64,000 nucleotides of DNA from Puccinellia tenuiflora (lineage: Eukaryota > Streptophyta > Magnoliopsida > Poales > Poaceae): the NCBI GenBank assembly GCA_012064385.1, contig QRDG01000231.1, forward strand, positions 1,463,584 through 1,527,583. The letters are read 5' to 3'. The position numbers and the translations under genes are program-made. This document shows positions 11,577-24,534 of this stretch, one piece after another; the stretch's first letter is position 1, and every line of letters starts with the position of its first letter. The notes beneath the pieces are model-generated. The model had not been told where the DNA came from. It saw only the letters and a list, made by a program, of their open reading frames with translations, and did no database searches.

Positions 11577-13550
11577 ATGTCTTCCACTGAAAACACCAAG
11601 TTGTGTGACTTTACTAGCACTAATAACAATGATTTCATACGCTCTCCAATTGCTCCACCCGCTACTAAAGCGGAATCTTATGAAATTAAGCCTGCCTTGT
11701 TAAATCTTGTTATGAAAGAGCAATTTTCTGGTGCTAGTACTGATGATGCCGCCTCTCATTTAGATAACTTTGTTGAGTTATGTGATATGCAAAAGTATAA
11801 AGAGGTAGAAAGTGACATCATAAAACTGAACCTTTTCCCTTTCTCTTTGAGAGGGAGAGCAAAAGAATGGTTATTGTCTTTGCCTAGAAATAGCATTGAT
11901 TCTTGGATTAAATGCAAAGATGCTTTTATTGGAAAATATTATCCACCTGCTAAAATCATACAATTAAGGAGTAACATTATGAACTTTAGACAATTTGATA
12001 ATTAACATGTTGCTCAAGCTTGGGATAGAATGAAATTTATGGTTAAAAATTGTCCCACGCATGGATTAACTATGTGGATGGTTATCCAAACCTTTTATGC
12101 AGGTTTGAATTTTTCTTCAAGTAACCTCTTGGACTCAGCAGTGGGAGGTACCTTCATGTCCACAATGTTAGGTGCAGCAACTAAACTCTTGGATGAGATG
12201 ATGACAAATTATTCGCAATGGCATACCGAAAGAGCTCCAAGTGGTAAGAAGGTAAATTCTGTTGAGGAAATTTCCTCTTTGAGTGATAAGGTTGATATGA
12301 TTATGTCTATGCTTGCTACCAATCAGTCCCATATTGATCCTAATAATGTCCCACTTGCTTCATTAATTTCCCAAGAAAAGGATCAAGTTGATGTTAATTT
12401 TCTTAATAGAAGTAACTTCAACAATAATGCTTATCGAAATAATTTTGGTAGTAACAACTATAAGACTTATCCTCCCAATAATGGCAACTCTTATGGCAAT
12501 TCCTATGGTAATTCTTATAATCCTAATAAGAATGTGTCATCTGATCATGAAAATGTTTTAAAAGAATTTATCACTTCACAAAAAGCTTTCAACAAAACTG
12601 TCAAAGAGAAACTTGAAAAATTGGATAGACTTGTCTCTAAAGTGGAAGATCTTGCTCATGATGTTGAAATTTTAAAAATTAGAACCACGCCTCTTCAAGA
12701 CAAGCCTACTGAATCTTTAAATTGTATTTCTATTCTAATTAATGAGAATGAAAGGATGATGGCTCGCTTGAAAGCTAGGTGGGCTAGAGAGAAAGAAGAA
12801 GATAGAATTGCTGAAATGAATAGGAAAACTGTTAAAGTTTATACTATCCAAACTACTAATGGGGAACCTCCTAGCCTATTTAAAGATGATGAAATTGATT
12901 TTTATAATTGCAATATTACTGAAGTCATAAAGTTCCTACAAAAACTTGCTAAGTCACCGGATGCTAGTAAAATAAATATTGACTTCACCAAACATATTAC
13001 CGATGCTCTTATCAAGGCTAGGGAAGAAAAGCTTAAGCTAGAAACTTCTATTCCTAGAAAATTAGAAGATGGATGGGAACCCACTATTAAGATGAAAATA
13101 AATGACTTTGATTGTAATGCTTTGTGTGATCTTGGTGCTAGTGTTTCTGTTATGCCTAAAAGTTTCTATGATATGCTCAATTTAAATCCTTTGGAAGAGT
13201 GCTATTTAAATGTTCATCTTGCTGATTCTTCTAAAAAGAAAACTTTGGGTAGAGTTGATGATGTCCTTATTGTTGTTAATGATAACTATGTTCCCGTTGA
13301 CTTTATTGTTATGGACATTGAGTGCAATGCTTCTTGTCCTATTATTTTGGGGAGACCGTTTTTGAGAACCGTTGGTGCCATTATTGATATGAAAGAGGGA
13401 AATATAAGATTTCAGTTCCCCCTCAGAAGAGGGATGGAGCATTTCCCTAGAAAGAGAAAAAATCTTCCTTTTGAATCAATCATAAGGTCAAGCTATGCTC
13501 TTTATGTTGCAAAGGCCTCCGAAAAACTTGATATTTGGCATTGTGCCTAG
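11577..13550 (+). pseudogene. Gypsy-type gag-protease broken by one in-frame stop
   Basis: The frame starts at an ATG (MSSTENTKLCDF), 181 bases after the primer site, and runs to TAG at 13548-13550, about 657 codons. One stop codon (TAA, 12003-12005) interrupts it after residue 142, within or just after the gag core (LNLFPFSLRGRAKEWL). The rest stays in the same frame: an asparagine-, tyrosine- and glycine-rich stretch with three GNSY units, a basic helix, then the protease motif DLGAS (about residues 518-522) and IILGRPFL. No zinc knuckle, reverse transcriptase or integrase is visible. Capsid-like assembly and processing are the family functions; this copy should make only a short gag fragment unless the stop is read through. 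Confidence 0.85.
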
Positions 13551-14795
13551 CTAAAAGGCGTTAAAGAAAAGCGCTTGTTAGGAGGCAACCCATCTTTTAC
13601 TTTCAGTTTGCTTTTTACTTTTCTTGAGTCTTGAAGTTGTTGCCTCTGTAGCAACTTCATTGTATCTTTTTTCTTTTGGTTTTTTCTGCCAAGTTTAGCC
13701 TCTAATGCATTGAAAGTGCGAGGTGTTGTTTTGCTGTCTAGAAACAGATTTCTGTCCTTCACTGTTCGAAAATCCAAAAACATTCTGAATTTTATATTTT
13801 TCTGAAATTTTTAGACAGCAAGACTGATACTTTTATCTATCTATCTTTCGTTAGTTTTGAGTTTTCTGATTTGAGCTACAGAAGTGCCACGAAAAATTCG
13901 ATCTTTACAGACTGTTCAGATTTTGACAGATTCTGCTTTTATTTTGCATTCGTCTGTTTACTCTCGTTAAATGTGATACTCTAGATGTGGAGTGCCACAT
14001 TGAGACTTAGTGAACAATAGATAATGCCTAATAAAGTTGTTTGCAATTTGTCTTGAGTTGAACACATGTGCATTTTAATTTATGAGCACTAACCCTCTAA
14101 TCAGTTTATGAGAAGTTTTGTCTGAAGGGAGTTTTTAAGTTCCAAAGGAGAGGATAATGAAAAAATTGAAGATGGATCAGAGCTCAAGATTGGGGATGCC
14201 CCCATGGCACCCCCTCTGAATATCAAGAACTATCAAGTGTCAAAGCTTGGGGATGCCCAAGGCATCCCCTCTTCTTCATCGACTATCATGAGGTCGTCTT
14301 CGTTGAACTAAGTTTTTATCACTTTACATATTATGTGCTATGCTTGGAGCGTCTTTTACTTTCAGCTTTGTTTGTTATTTTGCTGGTCATATGCTTGTTT
14401 GATCCTTGCTTTATTTGTGTGGGAGAGAGACACGCTCCGCTTTTTCATTTGAATACTCATGTGCTTCGCTTATATTTTGTTGAGTATTCTTAGCTACTGT
14501 TTGTTTGCTAGTAAGCTCTCGCTTTTAGCTTTTATCTTATTTAGGGCTGCTAGTGGTTGATGTTAAACTCTCTTGTTCATCACTTATATTTGTTATAGAG
14601 TTGTTTTGCTTGCTTGGTTAATGTGTTAGATCGGTAAAATGCTATGCATGTGGTACTGGTATGAAGTAGAAAAAACCTGCATAGTCTTGTAGATCACTAT
14701 GTTGATATTTTGATACTTTTCAATTGTTTTGAGACATTAAAATAACTAATGGTTAAAATGTGTTGGTTAATGGTGTTAGAGCTGATTAGTGGAGA
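13551..14795 (+). mobile_element. Noncoding 3' domain of element C, truncated
   Basis: This aligns module by module with 841-2090: the GGAGGCAACC motif (13581-13590), ACAGATTCT hairpins (13735-13755 and 13908-13936) and AAGCTTGGGGATGCC with its 9-bp stem (14249-14269). The match fades near 14795. The polypurine tract and 3' LTR are missing, so the element has lost its right end. Confidence 0.75.
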
Positions 14796-15164
14796 CGTGT
14801 TAGTAAAGCGTGGAGGCGTACTTTTCTGAACTAAACAACCTAAGTCAACAATGCTAATGTGTCATGAATTTTGCGCAGTTGACAATAAGTTCCTAGTGGG
14901 TAGTTACTGCAATGGTCGGGGAAGCCAACGGGGCACTTGTGTCGCCGCCACGATCCCTCTTGGGGTGTCTCTAACCATTTGTGGAACATTGAAACTGCTA
15001 GTTGTTTGCAATATACGAAATGCATTGTGAGTTTTGGTTTTTTGGCACTTCCACTTCCATATTTTGCTAGCCTCTTCGGTGCTGCGCAATGCCCTTTCTC
15101 ACATTGAGATTGGTGCATACTTCGCGAGTACATCCAACTCTGTTGGCGAACTTCATCCTGTTCT
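14796..15164. other. Unassigned sequence between two retroelements
   Basis: These 370 bases match nothing else in the window. On the minus strand a 116-codon frame (14840-15190) is open, but it runs into the neighbouring LTR and shows no domain I recognise. GTTCT (15160-15164) is the left flank of the next LTR. Confidence 0.4.
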
Positions 15165-16794
15165 TGTAATGCCCCGGGGTTTTTCCCCAAATTAGAATTG
15201 CCTGTTATTTTATTTTTGCATCATCATGACATCTGCATCATCGCATCGCATATTTTTGGCAACGAAAAATATTTTTATTAAACCCTATTTTATTTTCTAA
15301 AAATTGTCAGAAAATATTTTATCGAGACAGTCGTCTCCGTTTTCTAAAATTATTGCCAAAATCGTTTTGCAAAATAAAAATGGTTTTGAGAACGCGAGAG
15401 AGTAGCCCAAAAACCGGCGCAAGCCCACCTAGCCTCCAAACCCTAGATTCCCGCCCTGGCTTTTTTCCTTTCCCACCCCCTGCACCTTGTAGCCACCCTC
15501 CTCTGTTTTTGTCGAATCGCGAAAATGCCCTTCCACCCCTCCCCTTTTTCTTTTTTCCCTTTTATCCCTTTTTCTTCTTTTTCTTTTTCCCTTATCCTCT
15601 CTTTTCTCTCTCTCTCTCTTCTCTCTTTTCTTCCTCACCCGCACCTTCTCTTTTCCCCCATCCCGCACCCGACGCCTCCAGCTCCACCTCGCCTCCCGCC
15701 GGCCAGCTCTGGCCCGGCCGCTGCCTCCCCCGGCCGACCGCGCTCTCCCTCCTCTCCTTCCCTATCCCTGTCGCCGGCCGAACCTTCTCCCGGCTCGATT
15801 CCCTCCTCCCCGAGCTCCTCTGCCAGGCCGGCGTCCTCTTTCCAGCAGCTCCAGCTCCTCGCCTCCCACGCCTGGCGCCCGCGCACCCCGACCTCACCCT
15901 CTCCCTGCCGCCCCGCGTCCTCCTCTCCGCGGCCGTGCCCCGGCCGACTCTCTGCGCCCCGCGCGCGTCCCCGTCACCTCCCTCGACCCGTGGCCGCCCC
16001 CTGCTCTCGCACTCCTCCGGTCTGTCCCCGCGCCCATCCTTGCCTGGCCACCTCACCGTCCTCCCTCGCGCTGCACCGGCCGGCCCCACCGCCATCACCT
16101 CTCCCCCTCCTCTTGCTCTCCCTCCTCTCCCTGGTGCTCTCCTTCTCCCTATGACCGAGCTCCTCCTCCCGAGCTCCCTGCTGGCCGTCCCCGCTCACGT
16201 CGTCGGTCTACCTCCGGGGCCACGGCCCCTGCACGCTGATCTTGCCCGGGCGTGTCTCCTGCCCGTGCGTGCCTGCTCCTTTCCTCTGTTCCCGGTGTGT
16301 TTCCCGACGGTCGTCCTCGACGCGTCTCCGTGCTGCTGCCAGTGTTCCTCGGCGTTTCCCGATCCCGTCCCCGGTGCCCTTTTTCATGCAGCCGTTTACG
16401 TTCCCGATAAGGTTCCCGGACGTTTCCCCGACGTGAACCAACGCAAGTTCTCCGTTTCCCGTCCTCGTTCCTATCATGAAGCCGAAGACCGGAACCGCCA
16501 AGTTCTACATTTCCGACCACCGGGAAAACCCGCCAAGGTCACCGTTTCCCCACCGTGAAGCCCGAAGACCTTGTAAGACGACCGTGTGGATACGACGAGT
16601 TCTTCTTCCACGACGACCGAAGACGGATACGACAAGATCTTCCCCGACACCGGAAACCCGCCAAGTCCTCCGCTTCGTTGTTCGTGTTGTGTGTCGGCCG
16701 CCTTCGTGCGTGTCCGAGAAGACCGGTGCCCGATCCCCGACGCTGTGATCCCCGTCGACCCCGAAGCCCGAAACGCCAAGGTCCGCCACGACGA

Positions 16795-16925
16795 CGACTC
16801 GAGTACGACTACTTCCACGACGTCGACTACCTCGACTACTCCGACTCCGGATGAACGACTACCTTGACTACTTCGACTCCAGATGAACGACTACTTCGAC
16901 TACGATGACTACTTCGACTACTTCC
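16795..16925 (+). repeat. Degenerate CGACTAC tandem repeat in LTR 1
   Basis: Units such as CGACTACTTC and GGATGAACGACTAC recur many times in about 130 bases. The LTR copy at 29932 is cut off (N at 31426) before reaching this point, so its length cannot be compared. Confidence 0.7.
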
Positions 16926-17525
16926 CCTTCGGACCGAAGACGACGGCTTCCAATCCGAAGTTTCCCAGAATCCGATGTGTGACCCCAACCCTAGCCCTAT
17001 CTACCTATATGCGTATCTTATAAAATCATGCATCATTAATTTAACATCACACCTTTATCCATTTAGTCGAATTAAACCAACTAATTATGGGATTTGTCCG
17101 GTGCATTTATATTGAGCACCGATCCCATTTAAAATGCTTTTGCCATGTGTTAGGAATAGAATTGGAACACAATTAATTTGTCATGCATCATGTCATCAAC
17201 ATGCCGCTTCTTTTGCCGTAGTAGTAAAATGCATCTTTTATGTTCCAGTGTTTGTTGCTTCTTCGGGAATAGGACGTTGAGTTGATGTGAGCAAAGACAG
17301 GTTCTGCTATCTCGACCGGATTGCAGGCAAGTGATACTCACTTGCTATCTTTGCTTGTTTTTTGTCTCTTACTCGTCCTATCTTTTGTTCCTTACTAGCC
17401 ATATGTATCGATGCTTGTGTCCCGATCCTATATGCATGTTTACCTTGCAGCCATGATATGCCCCACCCCACATCCTATTACCCTGTTGCTTGTTTATCTT
17501 GTTGGCCTTGCGAGTCGTAGTGCAT

Positions 17526-20500
17526 TGTAGCGCCTCGACCCCAGAACTATACAGTGAAATGTTGTGTAACCGGTCATGCTACACAATCGAGGGTTACTGG
17601 GTTTACCAATCCCAGGCCAAAACTCATTGGCAGGTGTGCTCGGAATGGATCATCGGCACACAACACCTCGATCATGCCATAAGCTCAGACATCGCTTTCA
17701 CGTATAGTAAAGAGACCAAGACTGCGGAACAACTGGCACATCACAGACTCTACGACACAAGAGATCATAGTTCAACTCATATATGAGAAAGATAGCAAAT
17801 GTCACAATCAGAGGTCACATACCCATCATTACATCAAGCGGAAGCAAATATAGTTGTCTAACAACAAGATCCAAATTATGGCCTAAGAGGCCTACAATAA
17901 CATATCCCAGCCAGCCTGTTTCGAGACGTCCCAAGCTGCCACCTGGGAACCCCAGACTACTCGTCGATGTCGATAAAGAACCCACCTTCCAGTCCGGTGG
18001 CGTCCTCCTCTGAAACAAATAATAATCAACAAAGCAAGGCTGAGTACGACGTACTCGCAAGAATTAGTAGGGCGATATAGGCCCGATGCTGTTGGCTTCA
18101 AAGCTGTAAGTGGTTGGTTTTGCAGAAAGCTAGTTTTCCTTTTGGGTAACACTAGGACTCATGGCACCGACTACTCAGAAGGTTTTTCTCAAAGGGGATA
18201 AGATAGTAAAACTTTCTTCTTCGGGTCACCTTGCACCTGCAGTAACCAGCATTCACCACTCGTATCCACCAAGGCACCCCCTCGAATCACCCTTGAGGAA
18301 ATGAACCTTTACCACACGTTGATTATGCAACCTCTAGCTGCCATATCAATTAAGTTCAGGTTTTCTATGATCTTATCATCTATTCCCAAGTCGTCCATAA
18401 CCGCGGACACGGCTTTTCGAAAAGATTAAACCCTGCAGGGGTGTACTGTTTTTATCCATTGGTACCGTCCGACCCCTTGCCTGTACAATTAGCTCTCTTC
18501 CGGGGAAAGCCGGCAGGGCGGGCGCGGTTAAACCTTTACCTCGTGTGAGACTATCCAAGGGTCATCGTGACGACAGGACAAGTTCAGTGCCTATTTCAAC
18601 ACCCTGCCCCATCGCCACTCCTATCACCACCATCGTCATCACATCATCATCATCATCACCATCATCATCGACCACCCACTCGCAAATGGAAAGCGCAAAC
18701 TAGAGGACCCTTGGATACGCCCGCACAAGTTATTCAGTTAGTAAGGGGCCCATACCCCCACCGTTGGTAGCACGCTAGTCTTGGTTCAAGAGGTAAAGAA
18801 CTCGCACCTAGGGGCAGGAACGAGACAAAACACCATCCCCGGTGGCAACTCATCCCAGCCTTCTTAGCAATTATTTATTAACACAAGTTTCCACCACTGT
18901 CCGAACATTCCATCAACTTCACATGTATGGAAATAATCAACGGACAACTTAAGCATTCGACTACGCATGGCTAAGCATATCTAAGCATAACATACAACTG
19001 ATATTAATTATCTCAGGCCAACACACCAACCTATGGTTAATAGGAAGGGAAACAGATAATGGTTCAGGGAGCATGCAAGTTATAGGATTCTCTATCCACT
19101 GAACAAAACTTGTTTCTAGAATTGAATGCAATATTATAGTGGAGAAAATACTTGTACTAATAGGATGAGATATGCACAGAAGGTTAGGTTAGCTCTTGCC
19201 TTGCTGGTAGTACTAGTCGCGTGGATCGTCGAGGTATTGTGGTGGAACCTCGACTCCTGAATCTACCGATACACAAACAATACAGAAAAACGAAATAAAT
19301 AACACGAATACAAGGTGCAATGCACAATCATGATGAGATGGTCAAATTATGCACTGAAATCATATTGGGCATGTCCCACAAGTTAAATGGAACCCCTAAA
19401 TTAAATATTGCAATTAACGGGTCAAAACTCCATATTTAACTTAGTGCATTGCATTATTATCCAAAATGTCCAGTACTGAAATATGGGGTGTACATGCATG
19501 AAAATCACATTATTAGATAGGTATTGTTCCACTGATCATTTGGATATTTTATTTGCAATTTTCCGATTAACGATGAATAAATGGTGATTTAAACGGTTAT
19601 GCAATTTAAATCATTTTAAACAATTCCAAATGACATCAAAGGAAAAGGTATTTCCATACTGTGAAATTAACATAGATAGATAGACTTTGAGTTGCTGATC
19701 AATTTGGTACACCATTTGCAATTTTTGAATTAATATTCATCAAGTTATGATATTTTCAATAATTGATTTAATTCTGCCATTTTATTTATTTTTAATAAAC
19801 AACACCAATATTAAATCTAAAATTCACTCAAATGACATAAACTTGTAGATCATTGTTCACTGAACATTTTGAGAGCTTATTCATAATTTTTGGATGAGTA
19901 GAACTTAAGTTATGCAATTTCCAAAATTTGAATTAAATCTGCCATCTCTGTTTTTATTAAATACAGGCAATTTATTTTGGTCAATTAATTCTACCAATGG
20001 CAATAACAGATGGACATTTTCTTCCTGAGCATTTTGGTATATTATTTGCATTTTTTGAACTTATGGTTCAAAAGATATGCAATTTCAAAGTTTAACACAT
20101 ATTCTCTCTATTTGTTTTAATTCCAGAAATTGCCGAAACGTTTTGTACCCGGGCTGTGCTAGCCACGGTGGCTGACTATCCGAGCCCATGCCACGCTGGC
20201 GTCCACCTGGCGGGGCGGCCCACGGGCGGTTTGACCCGGGCGCGGGGATGCCACGACCGGCATCACGCGGCGGTGACCGGCGGCAACGGCGATGACGGAT
20301 CCGTCGCCAGAGGACGCGTACGGCCTAGCTACGGGGCGCGCTAGATGCGCCCTTCTACGGGGAGCCCAGAACGGGCGACGCCGCCACATGACGGTCGCCG
20401 GAACGACGTGCACGACGGAGACAGGCGGCGGCCGACGGCGACTAGCACGGACACAAGGATCTAGGGGGAGAAGAAGAGGACGGGGAGGTCCGGGAGAGTC

Positions 20501-21412
20501 GCCTGCTCACCCTGAGTCCGGTGGTGATGACGGAGAGGCCGGAGAGGGAAGGGGACGGCGGCGACTCATGGAAGACGGCGGCGGCAGAGCCGGAGAGGAA
20601 GAAGACGACGGCGTCGATCCGGGGCTCCAAGCTCCGATTGCTCCTAACCGAAGGACGAAGACGACGAGGCAAAGATGATGGCGTCCTCAGCTGGTCTCGG
20701 GGAGGCTCTGGTCGATGGCGATGCGACGGCGGCGTCCAGCTTAGGTCATGGGCATGGCGGCGCGGCTAGGGTTTGCTGCAAGGGGGAAAAGGAGGGGGAG
20801 AGAGAGCAGGGGGTCACGGGGTGCTTCTTTATCCTCCATGGGGGCCAGGGAGGGCGGAGGAGCGCGGGGAGGCCACGGCGGCAGGGCGACCATGGCGCCA
20901 GTGCTTCCCCTGTCGCCACAGGGAAAGGTGATGACAGGTAGGGCCCACCTGTAAGGGTTTCATTCTTTTTTCCTTTTTCCAGAAATTCCAGTAGGGTTTA
21001 GGCAATTATTTCAGGCCCTTAAACATTTTTAAAAATTCTGGAAAAATTCACAGAGCCATAATATATTATTTGGAACTTGTTGTAAAATTTGCAGCCCATT
21101 TGGAAAACATTTTATGTGTTAAATATTTTATAATTGCTCTCTTGCATTTTAGGCTCCATTTAATTATTTGCATTTGCAATTGCATTAAATTTTGCAACTA
21201 TTATATTTGTAGTTCTTGGAACTTCCTGGACAAATATGAGAATTCAAATTGGAAGTTTGTTCACCATTCACATCACCATCTTTGGTTTGTTAATTGTTGC
21301 TTCCTTAGTATTTCATGTGGAGCAAATGAATTAGGGATGCTATGATGCAAGATGGGATGCAAAAGTGAAAATTTTACTCATATTTTCAGGTACCAAAAGT
21401 GGGGCCGTTACA
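17526..21412 (-). mobile_element. Solo LTR of a related family, nested in LTR 1 in reverse orientation, TSD TGCAT
   Basis: The insertion runs from TGTAGCGCC to GCCGTTACA and is flanked by TGCAT on both sides (17521-17525 and 21413-21417). Read on the minus strand it starts TGTAACGGCCCC and ends GGCGCTACA. The stretch at about 18385-18450 is the reverse complement of the conserved block of the host LTR family (CCTGCAGGG...TTTTCGAAAAG...GTCCGCGGTTATGGACGACTTGG), which fixes the orientation. A GC-rich segment (20140-20960) lies in its 5' third, as in LTR 1. No primer site or internal domain is present. Length is 3887 bases. Confidence 0.88.
18624..18670 (+). repeat. CAT/CAC trinucleotide microsatellite
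   Basis: An imperfect run of CAT and CAC triplets, about 47 bases, inside the nested LTR. Confidence 0.8.
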
Positions 21413-22861
21413 TGCATGCTTAGGTTTGTTTTGCTCGAGTCATGTTCTAGTCTTGTTATAATTTGATAGTTGGGTTAATTCACATGATAATCTTTAATGT
21501 TTGGCGATGGGATATAATTAATAAAGATAAGGCAACGGCGGAAGGCCAATCGTGGTGATTTGTTCTGCTAGTGTCGCCTAGGACCCGAGTTCTTGTCCTC
21601 TGATCCAAGAATGAGCGCACTACCCACATGTGGGAGGAAATGGGACTCCCCTCGACCTAGTACCGGATCTGCAGCCTTGTCCAGGGCGCCACAAGTAGTT
21701 CGGGTGTTTCCATTTGCGCGACGCTTTATTTATTGTGATGCAGGTACGGATGGGATGCCTCCGGGACTTATACGTGATGGTTACTTATGGTAGGGCTGCG
21801 GAGCGTTCGTTTATCAAGTGTGGAAGGAGGGGCAATCGTATGAGTGTTCCCTCCCGAAGCCGTTCACGCATCGGCTAGGTCCACCTCGGAGCTTCGGCCG
21901 GACTTTCAAGGTGGGTCAGACTTAGCTAGGTGGTTCCCTAGACAAGTGTGGTAGTGAAGGAAAGTGTAGCGTCGGATACCCTGCCGGCACACCTTAGGAA
22001 GTGTGCTAATAGCTGGCAACAAGGGTTGAAGTGCGTGTGGATACATTTGTGCACCCCTGCAGGGTTAAATCTTTTCGAAAAGCCATGTCCGCGGTTATGG
22101 ATGACTTGGTGATGATGCTGGCTAACAAGATCATAGACAACTTACACCTGATGTTAATAAATTGATTAGTAAGATAGAGCTACTTCAATAATAAATTATA
22201 AAATTTGCCAACTGTGTGAGTGCCTTTGGGCTTGCTGCTCGTGGGATAAACGGGCTGGTAAGGAATTGGCTGGGCATGTTTGGTGTTAGTATAGTTGGTT
22301 CCTTATGCGCTCTCTTATCTTGTCTCTATTAGATGAAAGTTGTAGTGTGTCTCTATAAGTTGTTAGTGCTGCTTGCCGCCGCCTCAATCGCTAACCCTCT
22401 TTCCTCGGAATTCCAGCTTTGATATCTTGTGGGTATTACTTGCCAGTACTTCTACTAGTACTGACCCCTTCGGGGCTGCTATTCCAATGCAGCCAACAGG
22501 TTTGAAGTCTGACGATGTTAGCTTGGGAATCCCTCTGGCTTGGCCTGGGCAGGGATATGGTGCCTTTGCTTATCTTCAGGACTCTTAGTCCAATTTGTAT
22601 CTTGTCTGTAGTCGGACGTTACCCGCTTCCGTTGTTATTTGGATCTTTGTATTGTATCTTTGTTCTTGACTCTGTGAGTCGTTGTATATATGTTCTTTTG
22701 TGGGTTCCATCGAGAACTGTTGTAATGTTATCACAATTCCACCCGCATAATGTGTGTGTTGCGACGTGCACGTTATGCCTGTGGGCGTCCTTTAGGATCG
22801 TTATTATGCGGATTTGGCTGGAACGGTAAAATCTGCATAGTACCGATCTTGGGGCGTTACA

Positions 22862-22949
22862 AAGTGGTATCAGAGCTCTGGTTCTTCGATACCCCGCTGG
22901 TCCAGTCTACCTGTAGGATACCCTAGCTAATGGTTGTTGTTGTAGAGTG
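22862..22949 (+). mobile_element. Start of internal domain of long-LTR element 1
   Basis: These 88 bases follow LTR 1 and match 34109-34197 closely. They include the primer site and end in GTAGAGTG, where the next element is inserted. Confidence 0.8.
22865..22881 (+). promoter_or_regulatory. Primer binding site, initiator-Met type
   Basis: TGGTATCAGAGCTCTGG three bases after the LTR end fits the 3' end of plant initiator tRNA-Met, the commonest primer of plant LTR retrotransposons. Confidence 0.85.
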
Positions 22950-24361
22950 TGATGCATCTAAAATGCATACATGAACTTTGCACTATAATAGTTATATTCC
23001 ATTCATATTTGCATCATATAAGGGGTATATTACTATTATTTAATGATTTTTGGTAATTTATAATGATTTCCCCTTTATATGGAATTAATCCTGCGCAGGC
23101 AGAAAACCCCTATTTCTTTATTTATTTGTTTCAGGACCTTAACGACGTCATAATGAGCTATAAATTTAGGGGGGTCATTATTTTGGAAGGAGAAGATTTA
23201 GGAGCAAAAGAAGTCAACGAACAGAGGCCGGAGGACCAAAAGGGGGGTCCCATGCGGCTACAGTACCAGGCCGCGTGGGCCCATCCAATTTGGCCCTCGT
23301 GGCCCCGTTTGCATCGATCCTTCGCCCAGAAGCATCCTCGTGACCTAAAAATGCCTATATAAAAGGTCCCCCGACGTTTTCCAGAGAGAGGCGGCGGAGA
23401 AACGCAAAACCAGAAACAGAGAGGCAGAGGGCTGCCGCCGGAGAAGATCGGAGGGGGGAAACGCCGCCGGAATCCACCTCCGGAGGGCTCCACCCCCTCC
23501 GGCGTGTTCGTCATCAACTTCTACAGCAAGATCATCTCATCTCCACCATCTCCATGATGAGGAGGGAGTAGTACTTCATCGGGGCTGAGGGCTCATGCCG
23601 GTAGCTATGTGGTTTATCTCTCTCTCCCATGGTGTGATCTTTATGTGATCATGAGATTTGTAATCTAGTTGAATCCATAGATGTTACTCTTCATCATCTT
23701 ATGAATTATGCTACTCAAGTGGTTTTATTGATGTGATTTCTGGAGTCACCTTTGTCCCATGGTGTGAAGTTGACGGTGTGTGCACCGTGTGTGGCTCTTA
23801 GGCTAAAGATTACATGAATACTTATCATGAGTTATTATTTGTGTTGGATGTCTCTATGATATTGTGGTGTTTGTTAGTACTATCTTTGGATGCATATAGT
23901 GACCGCATGAAGTGTCCATAGATGTGGAATACGAACTTTAAGGTGTGCTTTTTGTAGCCCTACACATTGGATTGGTGTTCTTTATCCAACTAGAAATTAA
24001 TTCAGAGTAGCATAATGAGTAGGAAATATTTATGTATTCAATTATATTATTATTGTTGAGAGTGTCCACTAGTGAAAGTATGATCCCTAGGCCTTATTTC
24101 CAAGCACCCTTTACACCTTTGTCTTGTCCTCTTGCATTGAAGAGGATTGGGACACTTTCACGCTCCTGTTTTGTTACATCAAACTTCCATCCATTAACTG
24201 AACCACCTTGTTCTATAAACTTTTTTAGTGCATAATCAACTAAAACTTGTGACACTTTAGTTGTAGGGAATAGATAACTTTTCCTTCTTGCTCCTGCGGA
24301 TCGATACCTTACTTCCACATTGAGAGGTGCTACAGTGATCCCCTGCTCTTGGGGGTTATCA
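22950..24361 (+). mobile_element. 5' LTR of Gypsy-like element F
   Basis: Starts TGATGCATCTAAAATG and ends GGTTATCA, 1412 bases, nearly identical to 28715-29864. A TATATAAAA box is at 23356-23364, after a GC-rich segment. Ten bases after the end lies a tRNA-Asp-type primer site. The element is inserted in the internal domain of the long-LTR element; the left flank is GAGTG. Confidence 0.88.
23356..23364 (+). promoter_or_regulatory. TATA box in 5' LTR of element F
   Basis: TATATAAAA lies about 400 bases into the LTR and is repeated at 29121-29129 in the 3' LTR. Confidence 0.6.
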
Positions 24362-24371
24362 AGTACATTTC

Positions 24372-24389
24372 TGGCGCCATTGCCGGGGA
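24372..24389 (+). promoter_or_regulatory. Primer binding site of element F, tRNA-Asp type
   Basis: TGGCGCCATTGCCGGGGA follows the 5' LTR by ten bases; it differs by one base from the canonical tRNA-Asp complement. Confidence 0.8.
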
Positions 24390-24534
24390 GCGTAGCGCTT
24401 AAGTTTCTATTCTTGTTTGCACTAGATATTTATTTTCAGTTTTGCATATACTCTAGTTTACTTTCAGTTTTGCATTTAGTTTAGTTTTACTTTCAGTTTT
24501 GCATTATATCAAAAATCCAAAAAAAAATTAAAAA

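Larger units (their letters stand above)
15165..22861 (+). mobile_element. Long LTR 1 (TGTAATG...GTTACA family), interrupted by a nested LTR
   Basis: The LTR consists of 15165-17525 plus 21418-22861 (about 3.8 kb), begins TGTAATGCCCCGGGG and ends GGGGCGTTACA, and is followed by an initiator-Met primer site. A pyrimidine-rich stretch (15530-15660) and a very GC-rich segment (15660-16790) occupy its 5' third. The 3' third is a conserved block with GTCCGCGGTTATGGA. The 5' part matches 29932-31425; the 3' part matches 32651-34108 less closely. Large LTRs with little or no coding sequence resemble the LARD/Sukkula-type elements described in barley; that link is inference. Confidence 0.85.

Noticed and set aside
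14840..15190. A 116-codon minus-strand open frame.
   Set aside because: It crosses from unassigned sequence into an LTR, has no recognised domain and has no conserved copy.
15353..16558. A 401-codon proline-, serine- and leucine-rich open frame in LTR 1 (and a frame-shifted counterpart at 30120-31326).
   Set aside because: The region is extremely GC-rich, with long open frames on several strands at once. The copies differ by frame-shifting length changes in pyrimidine runs, and no domain is visible. It is treated as composition-driven.
20292..20941. Several overlapping GC-rich open frames on both strands in the nested LTR.
   Set aside because: Low complexity (arginine and glycine rich), mutually overlapping and lacking domains. 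They are mentioned only as possible captured cargo.
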